From NCBI GenBank assembly GCA_022410635.1, contig JAJVDF010000168.1:1340920-1404919 (forward strand): DNA of 64,000 nt, given 5' to 3'. Shown here in pieces: positions 25,030-37,240 of the stretch. The notes beneath the pieces were generated by a model, which worked only from the letters and a program-made list of their open reading frames with translations, did not search any database and was not told where the DNA came from. Origin of the DNA: Tretioscincus oriximinensis. Lineage: Eukaryota > Chordata > Lepidosauria > Squamata > Gymnophthalmidae. The position numbers were made by a program, and so were the translations under genes. Every line of letters begins with the position of its first letter. Position 1 is the stretch's first letter.

Positions 25030-25395
25030 ATTTCATTTATTTATTTAAAATTATCTATATCCCGCCCTCTACCATTGGTCCCTGAGTGGGTAACAAAAGA
25101 TCATGAAAAAAAATACACATTAATAAAATGTTTTAAAGGATCCATAACCCTCCCTCTCTCCTACCCTCCTGGAAAAAGTGTGTTTTTACCAATTGCTAAA
25201 AACTCTATAATGTAGATTCTTGGTGAGCCTCTAGAGAAAGGATATTCCTGAGTGTAGGAGCCACCACAGAGAAGGCTCTGCTACCTTCCCCTACCTCTTG
25301 TATTTCTGCAGGTGGAGAAATTACTAAGTAGAATTACTTCTACTTAAGATCTTAATGTATGGGCTTAATGCATATGTCTTAAATCTCCCAATGTT
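25030..25395 (-). mobile_element. LINE-B 3' fragment
   Basis: (TTTA)n, ATATCCCGCCCTCTACCATT, GGAGCCACCACAGAGAAGGC. Antisense. Confidence 0.75.
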
Positions 25396-25543
25396 TGAAC
25401 ATTCTGCACAGAGTGTACCCCACTATAACAGCCACTTTCCTCATTGCTTGGCAGTGAGGGGCAGCAAGATGGTCCGAGGTAGTTCTGGCTGGGAAATGTG
25501 GAAATGCCCATGCCAAGCTCACTTGCCCTGTACATTGCCAACC

Positions 25544-25892
25544 CACAAAGGAAAGTATTTTTTCATCCAGAGGGTCATCAGCCTGTGCAATTTACTTCCT
25601 GGAGAGGTAGTGGTAGCTAACAGCTTGGATAGTTTCAAGGCAGGACTAGACAGGTTTATGGATACCAAGGGTATAAATGGATACTAGGATGGATGTCTGG
25701 ATGTTGCCTCCGGGATGGAGCAACAGACAGGACTCCTGAGATACCATTTGCAGGGAGTCATGAAAAGGTGCATATTTTGCATCCTCTGTTCGGACTGCCC
25801 AGTTGCATCTGGTGGGCCTCTGTGTGACACAGAATGCTGGACTTGATGGGCTTTTTCGCCTTATCCAGTATGGCTCTTCTTAGGTTCTTATG
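25544..25892 (+). mobile_element. LINE-A 3' end
   Basis: AAAGGAAAGTATTTTTTCAT, CAGCTTGGATAGTTTCAAGG, GATGGAGCAACAGACAGGAC, ending TATGGCTCTTCTTAGGTTCT. The + frame carries LCNLLPGEVV...LDSFKAGLDRFM, the end of the reverse transcriptase. Confidence 0.85.
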
Positions 25893-26959
<1,067 letters not shown>

Positions 26960-27052
26960 GTCTCCTGGATTTGCCAAAGAAAACAGTTGTACACTTGGAG
27001 ACTAACAGGAGAAAGGTAGGCAGCATGAGATATCTACTTCAGATGTCAAAGC
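26960..27052 (-). mobile_element. PLE-type 3' fragment
   Basis: TTGGAGACTAACAGGAGAAA, GGTAGGCAGCATGAGATATC, TACTTCAGATGTC, matching the antisense end of the 43171 copy. Confidence 0.5.
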
Positions 27053-27057
27053 TCATG

Positions 27058-27366
27058 CCACAAATGGCTCAGTCGCTTAGAAAACGGTTTCTCGTCTGGG
27101 AGATGGGGTTTCGAAGCCCTGTGTGGGACGTGGGGAGGGGTGAGCACCTTCCACTAGCCTGTAGCTCNAGCCAACCCAGCTATTCGAAAGCAAGAATTGC
27201 AAGAAATTGCAACTGACTGCAAGTAGATACATGGGAACCNCCACNGCCTGGTGGGNAAGATAGAATGTCAGCCTTCAGGTGAAAAATACCCTTATAAGCC
27301 GCTTTGAGTCTCTTTGAAAGGCAAGAAAAGCGGGGTATAAGAACCCAGTTCTTCTACTACTACTAC
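27058..27366 (+). mobile_element. SINE-3 near full-length copy
   Basis: Box A-like TGGCTCAGTCGCTTAG and box B-like GGGTTTCGAAGCCC. The body CTATTCGAAAGCAAGAATTG and tail AAAAGCGGGGTATAAGAACC precede (CTT/CTA)n. Four Ns are present. Confidence 0.85.
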
Positions 27367-27384
27367 CATTCTCCCGTTAATCTC

Positions 27385-27545
27385 CAGGGTGCTACAAGGG
27401 GGTCTTGTAGCATTTTAGAGACTAATAAGGAAAAGGTAGGCAGCAGGATCTTTCATAAACAAGCCTGTTTCTTCAGATCTGAAGAAGTAGGTTTGCCTAT
27501 GGAAACTCATGCTGTTCCCAACTTTATCAACTAATTCAAGATTTT
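27385..27545. mobile_element. PLE-type 3' ends head to head
   Basis: An antisense fragment (27395-27480) meets a sense fragment (27475-27520) at CTTCAGATCTGAAG, forming an imperfect palindrome of CTACTTCTTCAGATC-type sequence. Confidence 0.5.
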
Positions 27546-27675
27546 GTAGTTCCTTTCTTCAATTTCTTCAATTCTTTTTTATTCAATTTCTTCAAGTGAT
27601 TAAAACCTACTTCCATTTACAAAACACAGGAATCGTAAATAGGCAGCCAGGAGTTCTGCATCAAAGGTAAAAGGT

Positions 27676-28268
27676 GGTTAAGAGGTGATTTAATTGGGGA
27701 ATGGGATCACGCATGGGATGGAGAGGGTGCTTAGAAGAAAATATATATTCTCTATCACACAATACTAGTACAAGAGAGCATTCCTTGAAGCTGATGGGCA
27801 AAAGAGAACAGACAAGGGGGGCTTCCAGAAGAGGTGGTGGTAGCTACGACCTGGATAGCTTCAAGATAGGATTAGATAAATCCATGCAAGAAAGGATATC
27901 AATGGTTATGAAAAAACAGGCAGGATTCCTGAAATACCATTTGCAAAGAGTCAGGAACAGGTGGGGTTTCACTTTCTTCTGTTTGAGATTGCCCAGGTGC
28001 AATTGGTGTGCTGGTGTATACTATGGCAGACCCCAGTTGGCTCATCCACATGCCAGTGTAGATTATGGCAGGACCCCTTTGGGACCTTCCATACTGTACA
28101 CAAGCATGCATATGGCAGATCCTTATTCCAAGAGTCAAGAACAGGTGAGGGGTTTGCCTTCTTCTGCCTGAGACTGCCCAGGGGCAATTGGTGGGTCGCT
28201 GGGTGAGAATGCTGGACTAGACGGTTCTGTCCCCATTCAGCAGGACTCCTCTTATCTTATGTTCTTAT
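27676..28268 (+). mobile_element. LINE-A 3' fragment with internal duplication
   Basis: CACGCATGGGATGGAGAGGG, CCTTGAAGCTGATGGGCAAA, GGATAGCTTCAAGATAGG. The AGAGTCAGGAACAGGTGGGG region recurs as AGAGTCAAGAACAGGTGAGG about 180 bp later. Ends CTTATCTTATGTTCTTAT. Confidence 0.8.
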
Positions 28269-28991
28269 ATAGAGGCGTTTAGGGTGATTTTACTGGGACG
28301 GAGAGCAGGGGAAGCTTCTGTCTTTTCAGTCAGCCGCTGAGAAGCAACTGCTTTCTCATGGAAGGCCGTGGAAGCAGAAGTAATCGTGCTCTGGAGGCGA
28401 AAGACGACGACAATGCAGCCCCTTTTTGAAGCGGCCAGTTCCTAAACCAGCAGGCTTGTTGAACACGAAGCAGAAGATCTGCTTGCAGCCATTGCTGTGC
28501 AACGTGACAGCTGAGCAGCTTTCGTTCTGTCCCAGTTCAGACCTGCCTCATGGCTGCTCTATGCTGTGCATCATGCCACCGCATGGAGATGCTGAGCGCT
28601 CAGCTTATCCCCCATCCTTAGGGGCTCATAACAATTGGCATAAGAGCTAGCAGATCAATTGAGCTACCAAGGGAAGTTTTGAAATTTTCAAGTCACCATT
28701 CTGATGCTTCATCCTTATAATCCTTACCCACCCCTCCTTGATATGAATTCAAACTCAAAATGTGAATTTTGGTCCAGAACTCTGTGTTAGAGAGGTAAGT
28801 GGACTGTAATTAATAAGCCAGAAAATGTACAGGCAGTAATGGAAAGTAGTGAAGAATAATTCACTAAAATTGGAAAGATGTTTAACAAAATTAAGATTAA
28901 GGATGATATTCCAGATGCAATCTTCTGTATGCATATGTAAGGTAACAGATGAGGAGGGAGAACAAGAGGGCAGAGGAGCATACTAAAAAAA
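28269..28991. other. Intron, nothing recognised
   Basis: Unassigned. No exon supported. Confidence 0.5.
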
Positions 28992-29066
28992 ATAACCAGG
29001 ATAAAAAGAAAAGAAAATAACCAGGATAAAAAGAAAAGAAAATAACCAGGATAAAAAGAAAAGAAA
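28992..29066 (+). repeat. Three perfect 25-bp tandem units
   Basis: Three identical head-to-tail copies of a 25-bp unit starting ATAACCAGGATAAAAAG. With only three units and no spacers, it is not a CRISPR array. Confidence 0.95.
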
Positions 29067-29117
29067 AATTGATATGATGTTGTTATCCACTTTAAAAAAA
29101 ATTAAATGTTCATTGGC

Positions 29118-29270
29118 TGTCAGACCCGGGGCCACACTATAAAAGGGGGATGTTCTGGCCAGCCCGCTGCTTCGGTTCTGATTCAGTTGCCTGTCACAGA
29201 GCTGAATAATAAATTGTTGGTATGATTATTTGGGAACTTCAGTGGACATCACAGAGGATCCTGCAGGAGT
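29118..29270 (+). promoter_or_regulatory. LTR-like promoter/poly(A) module
   Basis: A strong TATA box (TATAAAAGGGGG, 29138) is followed 70 bp later by AATAAA (29208-29213) and a T/G-rich stretch. This spacing is typical of a retrotransposon LTR. No paired LTR, primer-binding site or internal gene is visible, so it would be a solo LTR or fragment. Confidence 0.35.
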
Positions 29271-29800
<530 letters not shown>

Positions 29801-29984
29801 TAATTACAAGGAAGAATACATTGGGGCCTCAGGTCTTACACGTGGGACTGAGTTAGCGAGAAAAGCATCTACCTTCCACCGTAACATGCTTTCCTAGTGC
29901 ATTGCCTGTTAACTTTCAAATGCTGGCACACAGAAGATTAGGACTGCTGGACAGGGCTTTGGCTTACTATTTTATTTGCTGGGG

Positions 29985-30121
29985 CAGAGGTATGGTGCCC
30001 CCCCAGGTATTCTTGAACCATAACTCCCAGCATTATTTGGTTTAACAGAATGGGCACAGTACTGGGAGTGGAATGGAATGCTGGGAGTTGTGGTTCAGGA
30101 ACATCTGGGAGGCCACCTCTG
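29985..30121. mobile_element. Fold-back MITE
   Basis: 137 bp with imperfect inverted ends of about 47 bp: CAGAGGT at one end, ACCTCTG at the other, with ACTCCCAGCATT against AATGCTGGGAGT inside. It lies directly against the LINE-A copy that follows. Confidence 0.75.
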
Positions 30122-30448
30122 TCATCAGCCTGTGGAATTTACTTCCTGAAGAGGTAGTGGTAGCTAACAGCTTGGATGGTTTCAAGACAGGACTAAACAG
30201 GTTTATGGACACTAAGGGTATAAATGGATACTAAGATAGTTGTCTGGATGTAGCCTCCGGGATGGAGCAACAGGCAGGACTCTTGAAGTACCATTTGCAG
30301 GGAGTCACGAACAGGAGCAGCATATTTTGCTTTCCTCTGTTCGGACTGCCCAGGTGCATCTGGTGGGCCTCTGTGTGACACAGAATGCTAGACTCNATGG
30401 GCTGTGGCCTGATCCAGTATGGCTCTTCTTATGTTCTTATGTTCTTAG
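30122..30448 (+). mobile_element. LINE-A 3' end
   Basis: GTCATCAGCCTGTGGAATTT to TATGTTCTTATGTTCTTA; two full TTATGTTC terminal units are visible. Confidence 0.85.
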
Positions 30449-30877
30449 GAATTAACCCGATGCCTCACCTTCCGTGAGTGAGGCTCTATTGGTGCATGGG
30501 CTTATTAGCTGTCCTTTTAAATGGCATCGGGTGGTTTGCAGCTTGTAGCTTTGCCAGTGCAGGCACTTAGAAGCACAGGGCTCGTGCGGTGCTGTTCCTT
30601 ATTCGACATCCACACCAACCATCAGTTGTTTAGACCTCCAGGGTACGTCAGCGCAGATACCTATTAGCTCCCAGCTTCATTTGCATGCAGCACTTAACAG
30701 CTCTGGCACAGGCCTTACCCAACATGGGGGCTTGGAACCTTCAGATTTGTGCCAACTTCTAGGTTGTTCTTTTAACAAATCTAGACCCTTAAAAGGATTA
30801 TCGTGAGTACATGGAATATAAGGGGACAGATCTATCTACCTTCCTACCTATCCATCCATGCCATCCATCCATCCTTT
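30449..30877. other. Intron, nothing recognised
   Basis: Unassigned; a (CCAT)n-like patch lies at 30850-30872. Confidence 0.5.
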
Positions 30878-31060
30878 TGACCTATTTGGTATCCAAAGGT
30901 CTCAGGGCAGGTGACAACAATGAGGACATAATACAAAATAGACATACTAAATTTCAGTCAAAGGTCAGGGGAAAACAGTCACACTGGGAACTACTTCATA
31001 TTCCTAAGTCTCCTTTTCTGATTTCAACAAACAGCAAGGTAGCCACGGTTGCTTTACGAA
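30878..31060 (-). mobile_element. LINE-B fragment, diverged
   Basis: TTTGGTATCCAAAGGTCTCA, GGGCAGGTGACAACAATGAG. Weak match to LINE-B antisense. Confidence 0.4.
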
Positions 31061-31181
31061 AGAATTAGTCAAATTAATATAATCTGGATGAATCCGTGGC
31101 TACTAGAATGGATGCCTAGAGATTGCTTCCAGTTTAGTGCTTATAAAGCAAGGAGTTGAGAGGGAGTGGTTTAGCGTCTAT

Positions 31182-31460
31182 ATTATTTATTTACTTATTT
31201 ATTTATTTATTTATTTATTTGTATTTATATCCCACCCTATACCCGAAGGTCTCGGGGCAGCCAACCTTAGGTTGACGCATATAGCTTTTGTTGCTTTCTC
31301 CACAACAGACACCCTGTGGAGTAGGTGGGGCTGAGAGAGCTCTAAATAACTGTTTCTGGCCCAAGGTCACCCAGCTGGCTTTCATGGAGGAGTGGGGAAT
31401 CAAACCGGGAGGTTACCAGATACAAGTCCCACGCTCTAACCACTACACCAAACTGGCTCT
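31182..31460 (-). mobile_element. SINE-1 full-length copy
   Basis: (TTTA)n tail, ATATCCCACCCTATACCCGA, CACCCAGCTGGCTTTCATGG. Box B reverse is GGAATCAAACC and the head is ACTACACCAAACTGGCT. Confidence 0.9.
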
Positions 31461-31477
31461 CGTATATTCAATTTGAG

Positions 31478-31558
31478 ATGCCTGGAAGTAATAAAGAATT
31501 GCTGTGTAAGGTGGGAATTGCTGGACTAGGGGGGTTCCAGGGCTCCTCTTAGGTTCAC
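31478..31558 (+). mobile_element. LINE-A tail fragment
   Basis: GGAATTGCTGGACTAGG and GGGCTCCTCTTAGGTTC resemble the last 80 bp of LINE-A. Confidence 0.45.
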
Positions 31559-31930
31559 CATGAAGCTTTCAGCTCACTACTCATACCCCATCGTTCTGAT
31601 GCACAGGCACCACGTAATAAAACAAAAAGCGGTAGAACTGTTGTCTGCTCTTATTCCCAAATAAGGCTTTTGGAGTCAGGATTGCTTGCTTTGCATGCCA
31701 CGTTGTTGGTTTTGTTTTGAGTTTCATAAATTTACTTGGTCGTTGGCTCCAAAGAGTTGTTTTGAGATTCATTCGTGCCTCAATGTGAAGCCAACAGTAA
31801 TATAACAAGAACGTTACAATTTATAGGTGTGGGAGAGAGAAAAACTCTTCAGTAAAGAGACATGAAGTAGGTTTGGATTTAGCTTTTTTTTTTTCACACT
31901 TCAGATAATAAATGCCAGTTCAGAGTGTTT
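31559..31930. other. Intron, nothing recognised
   Basis: Unassigned. Confidence 0.5.
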
Positions 31931-32475
31931 GAATCGCTTGAAGGATTTGAAGATTGCTNAAACGGTTTATGGTGTTTGACGATTCTTTAAAGTATTTGAA
32001 GATTGTACAAAGTGAAAATTGCACAGAATCTTTGATAATTGTTTGAAATGTTTGAAGATCTTTTGACAATTATTCCTAGTGTATGAAGTGTTTGAAATAA
32101 ATTCGTATGGTTCAAAGAGTTTGAAGATTGTTCGAAATTTTATAAAGCTTTTTATGATTTTTCAAACTGTTTGTTGGAAGTGTTGGAAGGTTGTTCGAAG
32201 TGTTTGGAAATTCCTCAAAGTGTCCATTGCATTTAATGATTGTAAGATAGCAGTAAGATTAGAAGGGATTGGAGTGTGCATCTGCTGGATGGAATTAGGC
32301 ACAGCCCAATTGCCTTACTGCTGTTTCTGATATTAACTGGAATAGTCAGATTCCTGGTCAGATTTTTAATCAATCTTCAGACACTTCAAACAATCTTCAG
32401 AAACTTTGAACAATCTTCAAACACTTTGTACAACCTTCAAGCACTTCTAACAGTCTTCAAACAGTCTGGTTTCGG
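31931..32475. repeat. Head-to-head degenerate tandem arrays
   Basis: From about 31931 to 32220 a unit near TTTGAAGATTGTTCAAAGTG (17-22 bp, diverged) is repeated many times. From about 32365 to 32470 the same unit appears in reverse (CTTCAAACACTTTGTACAAC). About 145 bp of different sequence separates them and has weak inverted ends AGCAGTAAG / CTTACTGCT. The layout resembles subterminal repeats of a DNA transposon, but no family is recognised. Confidence 0.75.
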
Positions 32476-32923
32476 AGTGTGCTGCTCTTACTGTCTTCTG
32501 CCATGGCACTGAGCTACAGATTTTTATGACTTGGACATAAAAGTCCCTGTTGTGTCCTTCCACCCATCATAATTGAGGGTCCTTAAGATTGTTCCATATA
32601 GGTAACAGGGGATTTAGTCTATATATCCTCCCAGAATTACTTATAAAATGTAGTTCAGAAATATTTGGGTGACTGCCACAGGTCACTCCTTCTCCACAAT
32701 TGCTTTAAAGAGTGGTGGGGTTGGCTGCATACTGATCTCCAGCGTGGCTCTGAACTTCTTCAGAGCTCACAGAGAGCTTTAATATGGTTGAGATGTTGGG
32801 GTTGGTACAAGCAGTGAATTCTAGATGCAACCCAGATTAATCATTTCTACCAAGAACTGGATGGATTTCTGAAACCTTGAATAGCCTTCTGGTGGACCTT
32901 TCTCCAACATGTTTGAAGCCTAT
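32476..32923. other. Intron, nothing recognised
   Basis: Unassigned. Confidence 0.5.
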
Positions 32924-33252
32924 GAAGCTCATCTGAACTGCCATCCATTGGTGGCTCCATCACGCAACATCTCCAATCTCTGTACAGTGCCTAGAACTAG
33001 GGAATGCGCTGGTGAGCCCAAGGCTACTCAGCTATACTCTTATGCACCGGCGGGCGCTTCTGCATTTGTGGACAGAACGACATTGCGCTTGACGCAGGAA
33101 TATTGACGCACTTTGTGCTTGCACAAGTAATGTCACATGGAGGCAAAACCACAGTTCTGTCCACACAGGTCCTTGGCAATGCTTTTATTGTGACTCATCC
33201 CGAGACCTTTGGTTATGGCAGCCACCAATGGATGGCAGTTCAGATGAGCTTC
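32924..33252. repeat. Nested inverted repeat
   Basis: Perfect 33-bp outer arms (32924-32956 and 33220-33252, starting GAAGCTCATCTGAACTGCCA) enclose 12-bp inner arms (33067-33078 TGTGGACAGAAC and 33154-33165). It looks like a fold-back element, family unknown. Confidence 0.8.
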
Positions 33253-33767
<515 letters not shown>

Positions 33768-34200
33768 TAAATACTTAAAGCTGCTCAGGAACCGTGCCAG
33801 TCCAAAGCTGTATTAGGCTGTGTCTCCTGAAGGTACCGGAATACTCGTTGTGTAGGTGTGCGTGCCTGGGCACATTGGTGTCTGTGTCAAGGCAGCAGAA
33901 GGACTGCCCGGCTGGAAAGACATCAGGCTTCAAACCTGGCCCCTATCAAACATGGAGAAAAGGCAGAAACTTGAGGTGTTGGTATCCTCCAACTTCTTTG
34001 CTTTTTCGCAAACATTAATGCCTTCCTGTTCTTCCCCAGGCAGAATGTCAGCGAAGCAAACATACAGGGACAGGACCTGCCACACACTTTGGGGGTTTTA
34101 TGTTTGGGATCCCTGTTGCGTTCACACACAGTTTCAGTCGATCAAAGCCCTTTCGTCCCCTGAAGACAATATAAACTTGTGTTTAACAACTGTCGATGTT
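33768..34200 (+). other. LRRC28: Probable LRRC28 3' UTR
   Basis: About 430 bp of non-repetitive sequence follows the stop codon, up to the next repeat. No AATAAA is present. The best candidate poly(A) signal is the weak variant AATATA at 34168-34173, followed by the GT-rich stretch TGTTTGTCTCTCTTG. The 3' end is therefore a guess; a downstream site beyond the SINE-3 copy is possible. Confidence 0.45.
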
Positions 34201-34280
34201 TGTCTCTCTTGATTTTCTGGCTTCCCTGCTTGGTTGCTGCTGCCCTCTTGAGATCAGCTATTGTAGGGAACAGGTTAGGT

Positions 34281-34313
34281 GAACCATAGAATCCTAGAGA
34301 TGGAAGGGACCTC
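34281..34313 (+). mobile_element. CR1-like end fragment
   Basis: ACCATAGAATCCTAGAGATG then GAAGGGACCTCC, a string common at CR1-type LINE ends in reptiles and birds. A SINE-3 copy follows directly. Confidence 0.5.
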
Positions 34314-34580
34314 CTATAGCTCAGTCGCTTAGGAATTCGTCTCTCACCTGGGTAATGGGGTTTCAAAGCCCTGTGTAGAACGTGGGGAGGGGTGAGCACC
34401 TTCCACTAGCCTGTAGCTCTAGCCAACCCAGCTATTCGAAAGCATGAATTGCAGGAAGATACATGGGAACCACCAGAACCTGGTGGGGAAGATAGAATGT
34501 CAGCCTTCGGGCAAAATACCCTTGTAAGCCGCTTTGAGTCCCTTTGAAAGGTGTGAAAAGCGGGGTATAAGAACCAAGTT
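34314..34580 (+). mobile_element. SINE-3 full-length copy
   Basis: Box A-like TAGCTCAGTCGCTTAGG, box B-like GGGTTTCAAAGCCC, body GCTATTCGAAAGCATGAATT, tail AAAAGCGGGGTATAAGAACC. Its (TTC)n tail has expanded into the next microsatellite. Confidence 0.9.
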
Positions 34581-34950
34581 CTTCTTCTTTTTCTTTTTCT
34601 TCTTTTTCTTCTTTTTCTTCTTTTTCTTCTTCTTTTTCTTCTTCTTTTTCTTTTTCTTTTTCTTTTTCTTTTTCTTTTTCTTTTTCTTTTTCTTTTTCTT
34701 TTTCTTTTTCTTTTTCTTTTTCTTTTTCTTTTTCTTNNNNNNNNNNNNNNNNNNNNNNNNNNNNNNNNNNNNNNNNNNNNNNNNNNNNNNNNNNNNNNNN
34801 NNNNNNNNNNNNNNNNNNNNNNNNNNNNNNNNNNNNNNNNNNNNNNNNNNNNNNNNNNNNNNNNNNNNNNNNNNNNNNNNNNNNNNNNNNNNNNNNNNNN
34901 NNNNNNNNNNNNNNNNNNNNNNNNNNTTCTTCTTCTTCTTCTTCTTCTTC
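34581..34950 (+). repeat. (TTC)n/(TTTTTC)n microsatellite with assembly gap
   Basis: A pure pyrimidine run interrupted by 190 Ns at 34737-34926. The true length is unknown. Phe-rich and Lys-rich open frames across it are artefacts. Confidence 0.95.
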
Positions 34951-35059
34951 AGCGTCATTGAATCCATCTCTTTCTCAATGAAGAGAACTAAACCACTCCA
35001 GACAGAAGTTTACCCAGCCTCTGTAGAAGACTTCCAGCAAAGAAAAACTCACCACTCAT

Positions 35060-35340
35060 GTGGCAACCATTGGTTTATCCCCCTTAACTGGTTTCATCCC
35101 ATTGTTTCTGGTCCTTCCATGTGCCATTGAGAACAAAGCCCTCTGCTCCATGGCAGCCCTTCAGAAATCTGCAGACAGCTATCAGGTCTCCCCTCAGTCT
35201 TCTCTTTTGCAGAATAAACACCCCTAGATCCTTTAACTGTTCTTCAGAGGGTATAGTTTCCAGACCACTTCCCACCCTAACAACACTCTTTTGAACTTGC
35301 TCTAGTATATCAATTTCCTTTCCAGGTGGTCTGTTTTTGC
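35060..35340 (-). mobile_element. CR1-type LINE fragment
   Basis: AGGTCTCCCCTCAGTCTTCT, TTTGCAGAATAAACACCCCT, TTGAACTTGCTCTAGTATAT. The minus strand reads VFILQKRRLRGDLIAVCRFL, the end of a CR1 reverse transcriptase. This is a different family from LINE-A and LINE-B. Confidence 0.65.
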
Positions 35341-36261
35341 TTTAAATTCCCTGTTTTCCATAGTGGGTCAAATCTCCACAGGAATGCATAGGAGTTCTAT
35401 CCACACATTTTTAGCATGTTCTTGTTCTAGACTCTGATGAGATATCCGTGGCAGTTCTGCCACAGCCCTAGGAAAAAGGAGTAATACCTATTGAATACCT
35501 TTGTCACAAAAGTAGGAAAAAAGAACTATTGGATCTTGCTGCTGCAAAACACTTATCGTGGGCATAGGCAGCATGTGTACACGGAGTCTGAAAATGATGG
35601 CTATGTGTATATACATATATAATATATATAATGCCANTCACACATTTCCAGGAAGAGTATTGTGGAGGCAAGCACCAAGGCACAGGCAAAGCCTCCGTTT
35701 GTCTCGTGGTCCTTATCTGGGCAACGAGCAGTATCCCAAATTAAGTTTAATCTGGATTATGGCTTTAGTCCACAATTTTGAATGCACCAAGAACATATAT
35801 TGTTGGTGTTGCACATTTTCAAGTACGCCACCACCTTATATGATTGCTGGTCTAAGGGAGGAATAAAAATGGCTGTGGGCTTGGATACGTCCAGAGGTCT
35901 GCCAAGTGAAGTGATGCGGTTTGCGAGCTGTACTTTCAAATATACTGGTAGATTTCTAAAATAGCTTCAGTCAAACATCCTGACATCTGGGGAGGCCACA
36001 AAAAGGGAACGGGAACAAGACTCACTTTTTCCTAATGCTTCTTTTCAAGGCCTGTGATAGTATTTTAACTTGCTTTACCCTGCAGAAGTACCTTGCAAAA
36101 AATTATTACTCTTCTGAGAATTGTTTCCTGGAATCCTCTTATTTATGAGCATCAGAGTAAGCAAGAAGGCCGGAGGGCGGGTGCTGGGATTGGTCGCCTC
36201 AAAACCAAAAAGGGAAAAAAAAANATTTTTACTTTTATAGGTTACAATTGTTTATTGATGT
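35341..36261. other. Intergenic, nothing recognised
   Basis: About 0.9 kb of unassigned sequence with a short (TATA)n patch near 35610. Confidence 0.45.
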
Positions 36262-36507
36262 GAAGAGCAGAAGGAGGGGTTGGTTTTTATAATCTGCTAT
36301 TCACAACTCAAAGGGAAACAAAGCAGGTTGAATAACGTTCTGTTCTTCTCTCCACAACGGACACCTTGTGAAGTAGGTGGGGCTGAGAGAGCTCCAAAGA
36401 ACTGTGACGAGATCAAGGCCCGGCTGACTTTGTAATAGAGTGCAGAATCGAACTGGAAGTCTAAAGCATAGGAATCTGCCACTCTAACCATCAGACCAGA
36501 CTGGGTC
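36262..36507 (-). mobile_element. SINE-2 copy
   Basis: GGTTGGTTTTTATAATCTGC tail, TTCTGTTCTTCTCTCCACAA, GTAGGTGGGGCTGAGAGAGC, box B reverse GAATCGAACTGG. Confidence 0.8.
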
Positions 36508-36671
36508 TTGTTATGTACTGCGTTGGTTACTTATGAACATCACTATGTTTTGCCCCAGTAAGTTTCTTGTTAGATAAACAACGTTCTGAAATTTCAAAAT
36601 TATTTCAGTGGAAATGGCAGACATGCAACCAGAACTGGTAGTGACTAGGGAAAAGTATTATGGCACGCATG

Positions 36672-36673
<2 letters not shown>
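36508..36673. other. Intergenic, nothing recognised
   Basis: Short unassigned gap. Confidence 0.5.
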
Positions 36674-36702
<29 letters not shown>

Positions 36703-36920
36703 GCTTGTTTGCACAACACACATGAGCCAAATCTTAAAATTGTGCCAGGAGAGATAAGGCAAATGGGCAACCCATTTTAGGGGCCCTTATCTGGATTGCC
36801 ACTGTATTGGCACCCAGGGACCCCTACCACATTTCTCCCTCCCTCCCTCCCTCCCTCCCACAAACCCACACACACAACCCCCCCCNCACACACACACACA
36901 CAAAAACACAACACACACAT
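36674..36920 (+). repeat. (CA)n and (TCCC)n low-complexity patches
   Basis: (CA)n at 36674-36702, (CTCC)n at 36835-36860 and CA-rich sequence with one N to 36918. Confidence 0.9.
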
Positions 36921-37168
36921 ACTTGTGCAGCTGGGAACTTGGAAAATCTATTTTTTGTAAGGAATGAAAGTAGCTTTATTGGAAGAGCTGGCAGAAATTG
37001 GGGGACATGAAAAACAGAATGAAGTGGTCGTATTCTGACAAATGGCAGCTTCTGGCACAGTAATTTGTTTCCCTGTTTGAACAAATTCTCTGAATGTAGG
37101 AAGCTTTGCACATCCAAAATTAACATAGGACCCTTTCCTCTTCTCCGTACCCAGGAAAGGATTCAAAA

Positions 37169-37240
37169 TATACTGCTCAGAACAATTAAGAGAACACTTT
37201 AACTTTAACTCGTGTTCCCTTAATTGTTTTGAGCAGTATA
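37169..37240. mobile_element. 72-bp palindromic mini-MITE
   Basis: The arms TATACTGCTCAGAACAATTA and TAATTGTTTTGAGCAGTATA are near-perfect reverse complements around a short A/T loop, with TA at both edges as for Tc1/mariner insertions. Confidence 0.7.

Noticed and set aside
28992..29066. CRISPR-like array
   Set aside because: Three direct tandem units without spacers in a vertebrate intron.
34500..35130. Phe-rich and Lys-rich proteins
   Set aside because: Artefacts of a pyrimidine microsatellite and an N gap.
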